Shown: positions 18,225 to 27,564, numbered from the stretch's first letter. The stretch: DNA of 64,000 nt from Dyadobacter sp. CY345 (GCF_021502725.1 NZ_JAKFFS010000001.1:558001-622000), one strand, 5' to 3'. Made by a program: numbers and translations. The notes: generated by a model not told the origin, from the sequence alone.

Positions 18225-18650
18225 TCAAAATCTTTGTTTGGATGAAATAGCGGCATCAAGACTGAATTTTCCAGGCCCAACTAAAAGAATAACGATGTAT
18301 ACCAGTAAGTAAGAAAACCCTCCATAACCTTTGCCAAATACATCACCGTCATGCGCGAGGAAGGTAATCACCATTGCCGTAATAATAAGTGGAATAGTTG
18401 CGGCGCGGGTGAAGAGACCAAGAACCAGCAAGGCGGAACAAATCATCTCTGCAAAAATTGCCAATACCAATGAAGTGGCCGGACCAAGTCCCATAAAGTC
18501 CATGAAGTCATTCTGTTTTTCACCGAAGGAAACAAACTTCGCATATCCATGTGGAATCATCAAAATCCCAAAACCAAGACGAAGTATAAGCATTGAAATA
18601 TCGAAGGAGCTTTTTTTGTAAGAAATGTCGAATAGTGGTAAAAATCGCAT
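18225..18650 (-). CDS. DoxX family membrane protein
   Basis: 141 residues with four predicted membrane helices and the DoxX signatures ILRLGFGILMIPHGYAKF and AEMICSALLVLGLFTR. DoxX proteins are inner-membrane proteins linked in several bacteria to redox homeostasis or quinone-dependent oxidation. The gene lies 77 bases downstream of the TonB receptor on the same strand, with a strong hairpin between them, so it may be in the same transcript at reduced level. Confidence 0.85.
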   Translation of the reverse strand: MRFLPLFDISYKKSSFDISMLILRLGFGILMIPHGYAKFVSFGEKQNDFMDFMGLGPATSLVLAIFAEMICSALLVLGLFTRAATIPLIITAMVITFLAHDGDVFGKGYGGFSYLLVYIVILLVGPGKFSLDAAISSKQRF

Positions 18651-18683
18651 GAAAGTGGGTTGTTAAATGAATTTTTGTGATTA

Positions 18684-18721
18684 ACCGGGCCGTATTGTTG
18701 ATCGAATCAATACGGCCCGGT
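18684..18721 (-). terminator. Strong 14-base-pair hairpin between TonB receptor and doxX
   Basis: GC-rich perfect arms at 18684-18697 and 18708-18721 with a 10-base loop. No T tract follows on either strand, so it may act as an mRNA stabiliser or a processing site within an operon rather than a standard terminator. Confidence 0.55.
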
Positions 18722-18726
18722 AATGG

Positions 18727-21105
18727 TTAAAATCTGTACGCAATGCTTAATCTGTAATTTCTTGGCGCCTCAACCTGCCAGCTGTAAGCGGGAATATAGT
18801 CATAATATCCACCACTATATAAATACTTGTCGAGAACATTAAATACATTGACAGTAAGCTTGATTTTGTCTTTTTCCCAGAATACGCCACCGTCTAGTTT
18901 AAAGTAATCAGGAAGATTAGTGTTCGGATTTGTGACGCTCCAATTTGAGGTTGCTCTGTCGATAAGGTAAGTAAAACCGCCTGAAAATCCTGTCCCTTTT
19001 AAAGCGCCATTTTGTATTTTATAAGTTAACCAGCTGTTTGCAGTATGCTTTGCAAAGCCAGGTACCACGTCTCCTTCTGTAATTGAAGTCACACCTTCGG
19101 TAACTTTTGTCACCTTTGAATCAGTATAAGCATAATTAGCGACAAGATTTAATCCGGGAAGAATTGTACCCCTCAAATCAAACTCAACTCCCTGCGCTCT
19201 TTTTTGTCCCAGAACAACACTCAGGCCGGAATTTGGCGGACTATTTGGATCAGTTGTCAACTCATTATTTTTCAATATCCGATAGAACGAAACCGTAGTG
19301 TTCCAGCCTCCGTTTCCCCAATCTTTTTTAATACCAAATTCTGTATTATTTCCGGTTATCGGTTTAACGCTTCCACTTGCCAGACGGCCGGATTGGGGTA
19401 AAAATGCCTGGTCGTAAAGTGCATAAATCGAAGTTTGCTTATCAATGGAAGCACTTAACCCGATACGAGGCGAGAAATGTTTTGCCGTTTCCGGCGCACC
19501 GCCCCAGGCCGACATGCTTACATAAGTGTAGCGGCCGGCAAGTGTCAGTCTGATTTTATTATCTAAAAATGATATTTCGTCCTGCGCATAGATCCCAGTG
19601 TATTTTTGGCTCATATTTCCACCTGCTATTACCGATCTTGCTTCCAGGCTGGTCGTTCTGTCAAATGAAGGGTAGCCGTTTACCGGAATTCCATAGTTAG
19701 GAGCGGCAGGATTGAACGCTGCTCCCGTGGTATCCAACGCATGCGATTGGCCCCAATCAGCCATGTAGTCCTTATCGCCAATGTCAATTCCTCCAAGAAT
19801 TTTATGTTTGATAGCACCGGTGGTGATATTTCCATTTACAAAAGCCTGAGCCAGTGTCATCTCACTTTTCGCATCCCAGATTCCCACTGAACGAATAAGT
19901 GTTCCATCCGGATTGACACGCGAAGGCCACAAACTGGATCCGCGCTGTCCATAATTAAAATAGGCTGCCTGGACAGTAAGTTTCCAATCCTCATTAAGCT
20001 GGTGCTGCAAGTTTAAAAGTAAACTCTGATCTTTGATTTTAGTAGGTTCGAGTCCGGGAGCCATTGTGGTAAAATCTCGTGGCAACGTGGCATAACCGTT
20101 TGGTGAAAAAATGTAGTACGATCCAACATCCGACATCTTGGCATACTGCATGGTATACTCAGCAGTCAGTTTCGTTTTTTCATCTATTTGATAGGAAATA
20201 ACCGGCGCGACGCTGTAACGGTCATTGAACTCATACGGACGGAAGGAGCCTTTATTTTGCCCGGCCAGATTTAATCTATATAGGAATTTTCCATCCTTGC
20301 TCAGTTTTCCATCTAAATCCAGTGTCGCACGGTATAGACCATAACTGCCCATTGTGAAACCTGCTTCTCCCTTTGTTTGTCCGGTCGGCTTTTTAGTGAC
20401 AACATTATATAAACCGCTAGGATCGCCATTGGCAAGCATAAATCCTGCCGGCCCTTTTACAAATTCGATATGGTCGACAAAACTCATATCTTCGGTCAGC
20501 GGCCCCCAGAAAGAGCTTACGACGTTGAACCCGTTTCTGAACGCCTGAATTTGTGAGCCGCGCATGGTGATATTCGCATACAAATCTCCCCAGTGCTCCA
20601 CCCGTGCAGCGCCGCTGACATTCCGGATGAGTCCGTCGCTCATACTAATGATCTGTTGATCGGAGATTGCTTTGGAAGTGACAACCTGAATATTCTGCGG
20701 TGTTTCCTGAATCGGCGTCATCAATCGAAGGCTTGATGAAACTTCGTTCGTTTTGTATTGACTGGCGTCTTTGATAACAACTTCCGACAGCTGATTTGCC
20801 GTTTCACTCAAAGTGAAGTTTATTTCAGAAGTCTGTCCTTCAATTACTTCAACTTCTTTTTCCAATGTTTCAAGTCCAACATAACTTGCCAAAACAGTAT
20901 ATGTGCCGACTTTCACTTTATTAATTTCAAAGTTTCCGTTTTCATTGGAAATAGCACCAATCTTAATGCCTCTAATTCCAATGGAAACGTGTTGCGCCGG
21001 TTTTCCGTCTGAGGTGTTGACTTGCCCTTTTATACTTCCGGTTTGAGCATGTGAGATACTTGCCGCCAAAAGCACAAAACACGCGATAAAATAAATTCTC
21101 TTCAT
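18727..21105 (-). CDS. TonB-dependent siderophore receptor with carboxypeptidase-like N-terminal domain
   Basis: 792 residues. Signal peptide (about 1-20, ending SHAQ), a CarboxypepD_reg-like Ig domain (about 22-108), a plug domain (about 125-245; RNVSGAARVEHWG and VKGPAGFMLANGDPSGLYNVVTKKP are the plug signature of FhuA-type siderophore receptors), then a 22-strand-type barrel ending in the aromatic residue of LSIAYRF. Expected to import a ferric siderophore across the outer membrane using TonB. A candidate promoter with an adjacent palindrome lies upstream, consistent with metal control, though no Fur box is certain. Confidence 0.9.
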   Translation of the reverse strand: MKRIYFIACFVLLAASISHAQTGSIKGQVNTSDGKPAQHVSIGIRGIKIGAISNENGNFEINKVKVGTYTVLASYVGLETLEKEVEVIEGQTSEINFTLSETANQLSEVVIKDASQYKTNEVSSSLRLMTPIQETPQNIQVVTSKAISDQQIISMSDGLIRNVSGAARVEHWGDLYANITMRGSQIQAFRNGFNVVSSFWGPLTEDMSFVDHIEFVKGPAGFMLANGDPSGLYNVVTKKPTGQTKGEAGFTMGSYGLYRATLDLDGKLSKDGKFLYRLNLAGQNKGSFRPYEFNDRYSVAPVISYQIDEKTKLTAEYTMQYAKMSDVGSYYIFSPNGYATLPRDFTTMAPGLEPTKIKDQSLLLNLQHQLNEDWKLTVQAAYFNYGQRGSSLWPSRVNPDGTLIRSVGIWDAKSEMTLAQAFVNGNITTGAIKHKILGGIDIGDKDYMADWGQSHALDTTGAAFNPAAPNYGIPVNGYPSFDRTTSLEARSVIAGGNMSQKYTGIYAQDEISFLDNKIRLTLAGRYTYVSMSAWGGAPETAKHFSPRIGLSASIDKQTSIYALYDQAFLPQSGRLASGSVKPITGNNTEFGIKKDWGNGGWNTTVSFYRILKNNELTTDPNSPPNSGLSVVLGQKRAQGVEFDLRGTILPGLNLVANYAYTDSKVTKVTEGVTSITEGDVVPGFAKHTANSWLTYKIQNGALKGTGFSGGFTYLIDRATSNWSVTNPNTNLPDYFKLDGGVFWEKDKIKLTVNVFNVLDKYLYSGGYYDYIPAYSWQVEAPRNYRLSIAYRF

Positions 21106-21238
21106 TTCTATTCAATTAACTAATTTGAGTGTAAAATCGCTGATCCAAATAATTCAAATTCGAAAACTGATCACAGTTGAAACTTATCTGATAACCGTTA
21201 TTATGAATATTATTATTTAGACTTATTGTAAGTAGTGG

Positions 21239-21269
21239 CAAAAGTAGACATGGATTTCAAAAGGCGCAA
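21239..21269 (-). promoter_or_regulatory. Candidate promoter of the siderophore receptor (TTG-N20-TACTTTTG)
   Basis: On the minus strand a TTG (21267-21269) lies 20 bases before TACTTTTG (21239-21246), a good match in sequence and spacing to the Bacteroidota consensus. It leaves a leader of about 130 bases. Downstream of it, ATAACCGTTAT at 21191-21201 is an 11-base palindrome with a central C, a possible operator. Confidence 0.5.
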
Positions 21270-21382
21270 GTATTTATTTAGATTGTTTAAAAATAAATAC
21301 TGCAACATAAATTTGTACCAAATTGAAGGTGACTTGCTACTTAACGTTGAATAAAATGATGTATAAACGAAGATTGGTAAAC

Positions 21383-21946
21383 ATGAAGGATAAAAGCGGG
21401 AACAGTGTATTTCGATCGGTTTTCACGTTAGTTGTATTGATTTTGATGTTTCTAAGTCTGCCGGCGCACGCACAGAGTTTTGATTTTAACAATGTCGTGT
21501 TAATCAAAACCGGTATTTCATCCAGAGGCCTGAAATGGGGAGATGGTACTGTTCGAGACTGTCAGAAAATATTCGGTAAGCCGTCTTCGGTCGAAAATTT
21601 TTATTCTGAAATTGACGAGGATACTTTGCAGTTATTGAATTACGGGAAGAATAAGCTGTATTTTGACAAAGGTATTTTTCGGACCTTTGATCTGGTAGAC
21701 GCTTTCATGAGCGTTGGAGATTCAAAAGGGAACATTTTTAAGATAGGAGATAAGATGAAAACGAAGAATGGTGTCAAAACTTTCTTTGATTTCAAGTTAA
21801 ACGAAACGCCTGGAAATAGTTGGAATCTGGATTTTGAAACTTCTGCCAATGCCTATTTAAAAAGAAATGGTTTGGTTATGGATTCAGGAATTGGCCTTCT
21901 CTTTGATAAGAACGACACACTTTTTTACATTGGAATTTGGGATTAA
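21383..21946 (+). CDS. Exported protein of unknown function
   Basis: 187 residues from ATG 21383, chosen because it puts a basic n-region directly before the hydrophobic signal segment (VFTLVVLILMFLSLPAHAQ); an upstream ATG at 21323 would add 20 residues. The mature part is mixed alpha/beta with no recognised motif. The pattern ISSRGLKWGDGTVRDCQKIFGKPSSVE recalls small periplasmic proteins in which a repeated G-x-P turn follows a cysteine, but no family is assigned. It ends at a strong bidirectional terminator. Confidence 0.65.
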   Translation: MKDKSGNSVFRSVFTLVVLILMFLSLPAHAQSFDFNNVVLIKTGISSRGLKWGDGTVRDCQKIFGKPSSVENFYSEIDEDTLQLLNYGKNKLYFDKGIFRTFDLVDAFMSVGDSKGNIFKIGDKMKTKNGVKTFFDFKLNETPGNSWNLDFETSANAYLKRNGLVMDSGIGLLFDKNDTLFYIGIWD

Positions 21947-21954
21947 ATTTTGTC

Positions 21955-22002
21955 TATAACATCAAAAAATCCAGACAATCGTCTGGATTTTTTGATGTTA
22001 TA
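21955..22002. terminator. Bidirectional terminator, perfect 22-base-pair stem
   Basis: Arms 21955-21976 and 21981-22002 are exact reverse complements with loop AATC; each arm carries a run of six A or T. It serves the two convergent genes ending at 21946 and 22018. Confidence 0.92.
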
Positions 22003-22017
22003 TGCGTTAGAAATTTC

Positions 22018-22425
22018 TTATTTTTCCTTAATCGCCTCCACCATCTTTTCCGTTACCATTTTCTTTTCCGAAGAATTGCCCCACGCATTTGAGATGTAAT
22101 TCATCACGTCCGCAATTTCGTCATTATCTAAGCCGGGCGAAGGCATTTGATTATCGAACGCAACGCCGTTTACAAGAATTTTTCCCTGCAAACCAAACTT
22201 GACCGCATGTATCGCCTTTTCAGGTGTTTTGGTTAAATAGTCGGCTTTGGCCAGAGGTGGAAACGTTTCTGGAACACCTTCTCCCGCACCCATGTGACAG
22301 GTTATACAGTTTTCAGCGTAAATTCCTTTTCCTCTGGCAATGCTTTTTTCCAGCTCATCATCTTGCTTTGGAAAAACGGCTGAACAGAAAATAACTCCTG
22401 AAAGGAGCAGTATTGATGATTTCAT
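22018..22425 (-). CDS. Periplasmic c-type cytochrome
   Basis: 135 residues with a signal peptide (about 1-17) and one haem-binding CITCH motif at about residue 40. The probable distal Met ligand is in NQMPSPG (about residue 93). The DEIADVMNYISNAWGN helix near the C-terminus is typical of class I cytochromes. It follows the PQQ sugar dehydrogenase gene by 74 bases on the same strand and is the obvious electron acceptor for it. Confidence 0.9.
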   Translation of the reverse strand: MKSSILLLSGVIFCSAVFPKQDDELEKSIARGKGIYAENCITCHMGAGEGVPETFPPLAKADYLTKTPEKAIHAVKFGLQGKILVNGVAFDNQMPSPGLDNDEIADVMNYISNAWGNSSEKKMVTEKMVEAIKEK

Positions 22426-22499
22426 GGTGAATAATTGCCTTGATAATAATGAATAAAGGCCATACCAATCAGATTGACAAAGCCTTTAAAATGTTTTAG

Positions 22500-23681
22500 T
22501 TATGCCTTTGGACTAATACGAACGATCTTGCCAGAGTTTTCAAGAACGACATAGATATTTCCGTCCGGTCCCTGACGAACATCACGAACGCGGCCAAGTT
22601 TCTCGAAAATAATCTCTCTGCTTAAAACCTTATTACCTTTTACTTTCAGATGCTGCAGGTAAGCAAATTTCAGAGAACCAACGATCAAGTCACCGTTCCA
22701 ATCTTTAAATTTCGGGTTGGTTACGAAAGTAATTCCACATGGAGCGATTGACGGACGCCAGTAAAGTACAGGTTGTTCTAGTCCTGCACGTGCAGTGTCT
22801 TTTGAAATAACACTGTTGTCATAATCAATACCAAAAGTGATTAACGGCCAACCGTAATTTTTTCCTTTTTCAACAATATTCAATTCATCTCCGCCTTGTG
22901 GGCCATGCTCGTGTTCCCAGATAACGCCTGTTGTCGGGTGAATAACCATTCCCTGCGGATTGCGGTGTCCGTATGTCCAGATTTCAGGTCTTGCGCCTTC
23001 TGTTTTTACAAATGGATTGTCGGTAGGAATTTTTCCGTCTTCATGCAAACGAACCACTTTCCCCTGGTCTTTGCTCAGGTTTTGAGAATTTTCCTTCTGA
23101 CCACGTTCGCCAAGAGAAAGAAATACATATCCTTTTTTGTCAAAAACAATACGGCCGCCGAAGTGAACATTTGCCTTCACATTTGGTATCGCCTTGAATA
23201 ATGGCTGAATATCAGTTAATGCGTGGTCTTTTAGTTTCGCGCGGAAAAGTGCGGTGTTAGCTCCACCTTCGTCACCTTCTTCGCCAGCCTGTTTCGGAGA
23301 GGAATAACTGATATAAATCCAGCCGTTTTTTGCATAATCAGGATGAAGCACTACGTCAAGCAAACCGCCCTGGCCTTTATACATTACTTCCGGAACACCG
23401 GAAATCGGAGTTGGGTCCAAAACGCCATTTTTTACAAGACGTAATTTTCCGCCACGCTCTGTAACCAAAAGCTCACCAGTCGGTAAAAATGCAGTAGCCC
23501 AAGGCATTGTCAGGCCTGTGGCAACAGTATCAACTTTTAAATCTGATTCAGCAAAACCGGCTTTTTTCTCTTCGCCAGATACGGAGAAATTATAACTGGA
23601 AAGACCGAGAGAAGCGAGTAAAATCAGACTTCCCAGTACCAGCGGGATATTCTTTTTCAATGATAAAAAATTCGTTTTCAT
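22500..23681 (-). CDS. PQQ-dependent sugar dehydrogenase (soluble GDH/Asd-like beta-propeller)
   Basis: 393 residues with an N-terminal signal/anchor (about 10-29) followed by a six-bladed propeller. Family motifs are GLTMPWATAFLPTGELLVTERGG (start), HFGGRIVFDKKGYVFLSLGERG (catalytic His region), GHRNPQGM, EHGPQGGDELN (PQQ/calcium region) and VRDVRQGPDGNIYVVLEN (end). Oxidises aldoses to lactones in the periplasm. The co-directional cytochrome c supports this role; the true sugar is unknown. Confidence 0.85.
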   Translation of the reverse strand: MKTNFLSLKKNIPLVLGSLILLASLGLSSYNFSVSGEEKKAGFAESDLKVDTVATGLTMPWATAFLPTGELLVTERGGKLRLVKNGVLDPTPISGVPEVMYKGQGGLLDVVLHPDYAKNGWIYISYSSPKQAGEEGDEGGANTALFRAKLKDHALTDIQPLFKAIPNVKANVHFGGRIVFDKKGYVFLSLGERGQKENSQNLSKDQGKVVRLHEDGKIPTDNPFVKTEGARPEIWTYGHRNPQGMVIHPTTGVIWEHEHGPQGGDELNIVEKGKNYGWPLITFGIDYDNSVISKDTARAGLEQPVLYWRPSIAPCGITFVTNPKFKDWNGDLIVGSLKFAYLQHLKVKGNKVLSREIIFEKLGRVRDVRQGPDGNIYVVLENSGKIVRISPKA

Positions 23682-23749
23682 AAGTTCAGGATGAGAGACA
23701 ATTTATTGAATTGGATAATGATCAAAGATAAGCATAACAAATCTGATTT

Positions 23750-24745
23750 TTATTTTACCAGTTCAAGTGCATCTAACTCTGTTGAAATAAATTTTAATTC
23801 TTCCGTAGTCAAATTAATATCCATGGCCTTGGCATTCTGAACAGCCTGTTCAGCATCACGCGCACCGACAAGCGCAATTGTAATTCCCGGTTGCTCAACC
23901 GTCCAGCGAATAACGAGCTGTCCCAATGTTGCATTTTTCTCATCGGCCAGTGGCTTGATTTTGTCAAGAAATTCATTGACACGTTTCAGGTTCTCATCCT
24001 TATAGAATGAAATATCAGCACGGTGATCATCAGCTCCGAATTTATAACCTGGTTTCATTTTTCCTGTCAGCAATCCACGCTCCAATGGGCTATATGCCAG
24101 AATTGATTTGTTGTGTTCGAGGCAATAAGGAACCGCGTCTTTTTCAATATCACGCTTTACCATACTGTAAGGAACCTGGTCTGAAACCAGATTGATGTAG
24201 TTGGAAGCCTCGCGCATCAGATTGGCATCATAATTACAAACGCCGGCATGACGAACTTTCCCTTGTTTAATCAACTGAGAGACAGCTTCCATTGTTTCTG
24301 CGATCGGCGTTGTTTTATCATTCCAGTGAATTTGGTAAAGATCAATATAGTCTGTACCAAGTCGTCGCAGGCTATCTTCACATTCTTTGACAATGCTGTC
24401 TTTGGCAGCATATTTATAAATGTCAATATCCTTTCCGTTGTTGTCTTTGCTATGCATGGCCAGGTCTCCTTTTGCCAAATCCCAGCGCATGCCGAATTTG
24501 GTGAGGATTTGAACCTTATCGCGCGGAATATCCTTGATTGCTTCGCCTACAATTTCCTCACTTAATCCCTGTCCGTATATCGGCGCAGTATCGATGGAAG
24601 TTACACCCACATCATACGAAGATCGAATCGCTTTAACTGCCTCGCTGCGTTCTGTGCCGCCCCACATCCATCCGCCAGCTGCCCAGGCGCCAAAAGTAAC
24701 TACCGAAATTTCAAGATCAGAATGTCCAAGTTTTTTATAAAGCAT
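23750..24745 (-). CDS. Aldo/keto reductase
   Basis: 331 residues, normal for the family, with the catalytic tetrad visible: Asp and Tyr in SIDTAPIYGQGLSEE (about residues 51-65), Lys in ILTKFG (about 82), and His in YQIHWND (about 137). The NADPH-binding end is VGARDAEQAVQNAKA. Soluble cytoplasmic enzyme reducing a sugar-derived or other carbonyl. It lies 68 bases upstream of the sugar dehydrogenase on the same strand, so the three genes down to the cytochrome may form one unit. Confidence 0.88.
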   Translation of the reverse strand: MLYKKLGHSDLEISVVTFGAWAAGGWMWGGTERSEAVKAIRSSYDVGVTSIDTAPIYGQGLSEEIVGEAIKDIPRDKVQILTKFGMRWDLAKGDLAMHSKDNNGKDIDIYKYAAKDSIVKECEDSLRRLGTDYIDLYQIHWNDKTTPIAETMEAVSQLIKQGKVRHAGVCNYDANLMREASNYINLVSDQVPYSMVKRDIEKDAVPYCLEHNKSILAYSPLERGLLTGKMKPGYKFGADDHRADISFYKDENLKRVNEFLDKIKPLADEKNATLGQLVIRWTVEQPGITIALVGARDAEQAVQNAKAMDINLTTEELKFISTELDALELVK

Positions 24746-24797
24746 AAAATTAAGTTTTCGTTATATAATCGTTCTAAAACAACTATTCCACAGTGGA

Positions 24798-24898
24798 GGT
24801 TACACAGAGAACCACAGAGCTAGAAAGAGGTACACAGAGTTTTATTTAAAACAATCTCTGCGTACCTCTTCATTTTCTCTGTGGTTCTCTGTGTAACC
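24798..24898. repeat. Large compound inverted repeat of CACAGAG units
   Basis: Outer arms 24798-24819 and 24877-24898 are exact 22-base reverse complements. An inner pair, 24825-24839 and 24856-24870, is reverse-complementary with one mismatch. The arms contain repeated ACACAGAG/CCACAGAG units. It sits between the GH92 gene and the aldo/keto reductase on the same strand. The structure fits a mobile-derived palindromic repeat that can also act as a terminator on either strand. Confidence 0.75.
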
Positions 24899-24914
24899 CC
24901 TACCTACCCTAAAA

Positions 24915-27200
24915 CTATTTAGTTAGTGAGAACGGCACAACTTCCGGTTTCACTCCCCAGTCTTTCGACGGTTTGTCGGTCATATCGAATTGAAGCGTTC
25001 CGCCGTTTTGGATATCCTTATGTTCAAGATAAACGTTTTGGTAAGATTTGCCATTCATCGTTGCGCCATCCACGTACATGTTTGCAGCACTTGTTTTTGG
25101 TGATTCGATTGTGAATTTTTTCCCGTCTTCCATCGTAATTGTTGCCTTTTTGAAAAGCGGAGATCCAATGACATACTGCGTCGTTCCTGGCGTTACAGGA
25201 TAAAAACCAAGGGAAGAAAATACGTACCAGGCAGACGTTTGTCCGTTGTCCTCGTCGCCGCAGTATCCGTCAGGTGTTGGCTGATATAATTTTTTCATCA
25301 CCTGACGCAGCCAATATTGCGCTTTTGACGGTGCTCCTGCGTAGTTATACAGGTAAATCATGTGCTGGATCGGCTGGTTACCGTGCGCATAATTACCCAT
25401 GTTCATGATCTGCATTTCGCGAATTTCATGGATCGGGAAACCATAATAGCTGTCGTCAAAAATCGGAGGCATTGTGAAAACTGAATCCAGTTTCTGAACA
25501 AAAGCTTCTCTGCCACCCATCAAACCAACCAGACCTTTTACGTCCTGAAAAACAGACCAGGTGTAATGAATGCTGTTTCCTTCTGTAAACGCGTCTCCCC
25601 ATTTGAACGGATTGAAAGGTGTCTGGAATTTTCCGTCCTCATTTTTACCACGCATCCATTTTGTTTTCGGATCAAAAAGATTTCTGTAATTCTGGCTTCT
25701 TTTCAGATAAAGATCTATTTCAGTCTGAGGTTTTTTCAATTCTTTTGCCAATTGAGAAATGCAAAAATCAGCATAAGCATATTCCAAAGTACGGGCTGCG
25801 TTTTCGTTGATTTTAACATCGTAAGGAACGTAACCTAGTTTGTTGTAATAATCATGTCCAAAACGGCCAACTGAACTTACAGGGCCAGCGTTTTCTGTAT
25901 TTTTAATAATTGCGGAATATAATTTTTCAATATCATAACCACGGATACCTTTTACGTAAGAATCGGTGATCAGCGATGCAGAATTGGAGCCGATCATACA
26001 GTCGCGGTGGCCAGGACTTGCCCATTCAGGTAAAAATCCGCTTTCGTCATACGCATTTGCCAAACCTTCCATAATGTGTGCATTCAGCGTCGGATACATT
26101 AATGTGAAGTATGGGAAAACCGCACGGAATGTATCCCAGAACCCATTATCCGTAAACATATACCCAGGACGAACCTCGCCATTGTAAGGACTGTAATGAA
26201 CCACTTTTCCTTTTGCATCATATTCGTAGAACTTTCTTGGGAACAACAACACGCGGTAGAGGCAGGAATAAAAAGTACGGATTTCGTCGATGTTATCGCC
26301 TTCAACCGTAATTCTTGAAAGCTCCTGGTTCCAGACCTTACGGCCTTTTTCCTGCGTTTCGTCAAATGTGTCTTTGCCGAGTTCAGTAGTCAGGTTTCTT
26401 TCTGCTTGTTCATAACTTATAAAAGAAGACGCCACTTTTAGCCCGATTTTTTCACCCATTTTTGTTTCAAAACGTACCACAGCACCTACGTGGTTCGCAT
26501 TGATTTCAAGCGTATCTTTTGTGATTTTATACTTGCTCCATGCGGATGAGAATTTGAAAGCTTTGTCAAAAACCAGCACGAAATAATTCTTGAAATTGGC
26601 AGGCACACCGCCGCTGTTTTTGGTCGTGTAACCAATGATTTTACGTTCCGAAGGAATCACTTTTACATAAGAACCTCTGTCGAAAGCATCCAGCAAAACG
26701 TAAGAACTGTCTGATTTGGGAAACGTAAAACGAAACTGGGCGGCACGTTCAGTCGGTGCAATTTCTGTCGTTACATCATAGTCAGCCAGGTATACTTTGT
26801 AATAATTTGGCTTAACAACTTCTGCTTTGTGTGAAAACCAGCTCGCACGGGCGTTTTCTTCAATTTTCAAACTGGTCATGGGCATGATCGAAAACTGTCC
26901 GTAATCGTTGATCCAGGGACTTGGCTGGTGGGTTTGTTTGAAACCGCGGATTTTTTCGGCGTCATACATATAACTCCATCCGTCTCCCATTTTTCCGGTT
27001 TGCGGCATCCAGAAATTCATGCCCCAGGGCAATGCGATCGCAGGGTAGGTGTTGCCGGATGATAAACTGAACTTGGATTGTGTTCCCATCAGCGGATTAA
27101 CATAATCAACCAGATTGGTCGTTGTCGGCACAGTTTGAGCGAACAAATTCGCATGTGTCAGCAGGGTAAAAAAAGCGATACAGGAGATAATTTTTTTCAT
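24915..27200 (-). CDS. GH92 family alpha-mannosidase
   Basis: 761 residues with a signal peptide (ending LFAQ) and the two-domain GH92 layout. The N-terminal beta-sandwich starts at VNPLMGTQSKFSLSSGN; the (alpha/alpha)6 catalytic part includes DNGFWDTFRAVFPY (about 350), GNQPIQHMIYLYNYAG (about 612) and PDGYCGDEDNGQTSAWYVFSS (about 645), the last two being the family's catalytic signatures. Calcium-dependent exo-mannosidases of this type trim mannose from N-glycans or yeast mannan. No other glycan-degrading genes are adjacent. Confidence 0.92.
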   Translation of the reverse strand: MKKIISCIAFFTLLTHANLFAQTVPTTTNLVDYVNPLMGTQSKFSLSSGNTYPAIALPWGMNFWMPQTGKMGDGWSYMYDAEKIRGFKQTHQPSPWINDYGQFSIMPMTSLKIEENARASWFSHKAEVVKPNYYKVYLADYDVTTEIAPTERAAQFRFTFPKSDSSYVLLDAFDRGSYVKVIPSERKIIGYTTKNSGGVPANFKNYFVLVFDKAFKFSSAWSKYKITKDTLEINANHVGAVVRFETKMGEKIGLKVASSFISYEQAERNLTTELGKDTFDETQEKGRKVWNQELSRITVEGDNIDEIRTFYSCLYRVLLFPRKFYEYDAKGKVVHYSPYNGEVRPGYMFTDNGFWDTFRAVFPYFTLMYPTLNAHIMEGLANAYDESGFLPEWASPGHRDCMIGSNSASLITDSYVKGIRGYDIEKLYSAIIKNTENAGPVSSVGRFGHDYYNKLGYVPYDVKINENAARTLEYAYADFCISQLAKELKKPQTEIDLYLKRSQNYRNLFDPKTKWMRGKNEDGKFQTPFNPFKWGDAFTEGNSIHYTWSVFQDVKGLVGLMGGREAFVQKLDSVFTMPPIFDDSYYGFPIHEIREMQIMNMGNYAHGNQPIQHMIYLYNYAGAPSKAQYWLRQVMKKLYQPTPDGYCGDEDNGQTSAWYVFSSLGFYPVTPGTTQYVIGSPLFKKATITMEDGKKFTIESPKTSAANMYVDGATMNGKSYQNVYLEHKDIQNGGTLQFDMTDKPSKDWGVKPEVVPFSLTK

Positions 27201-27564
27201 GTCAAGGGAAAATCCTTTTGAGTTTATGGTAGCAAAAAAGCAATAAACACGAGCCGACGCTAAATCCTTTTAGTTTTATTTAAAGTAAGAATTAGTCGTT
27301 CTGATTTATTACAAGCTGCCTTTTTCGGACGGCAATTTACTAAAAAGATTTACTCGCGATCATCGTCATGCGTTATTTCCTGTTGGTATCATTTTTTTAA
27401 CCTTTGGATTGCAGGAAATCTAATTCCGGAAAGAATTTTATAAGCGAAGTTTTAAACTGAAATGTTTAAGCTAATATGGAATATATTAGCAAGAAAACGC
27501 TTTTTCCTTCGTTCCAAGCAGATGTTTTGAAATTTATAGTTTAAAGTACCTTGATAATTCCATT
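27201..27564. other. Divergent intergenic region between GH92 and hslU
   Basis: 364 bases separating two divergent starts. No reading frame, strong hairpin or exact TAnnTTTG element was found; the nearest is TAACCTTTG (one base too long) about 160 bases before hslU. It presumably carries both promoters. Confidence 0.4.

Noticed and set aside
22450..22490. AAAGGC/GCCTTT hairpin between the sugar dehydrogenase and cytochrome genes
   Set aside because: Short 6-base arms with a long loop and no clean T tract; not enough to claim a terminator inside the unit.
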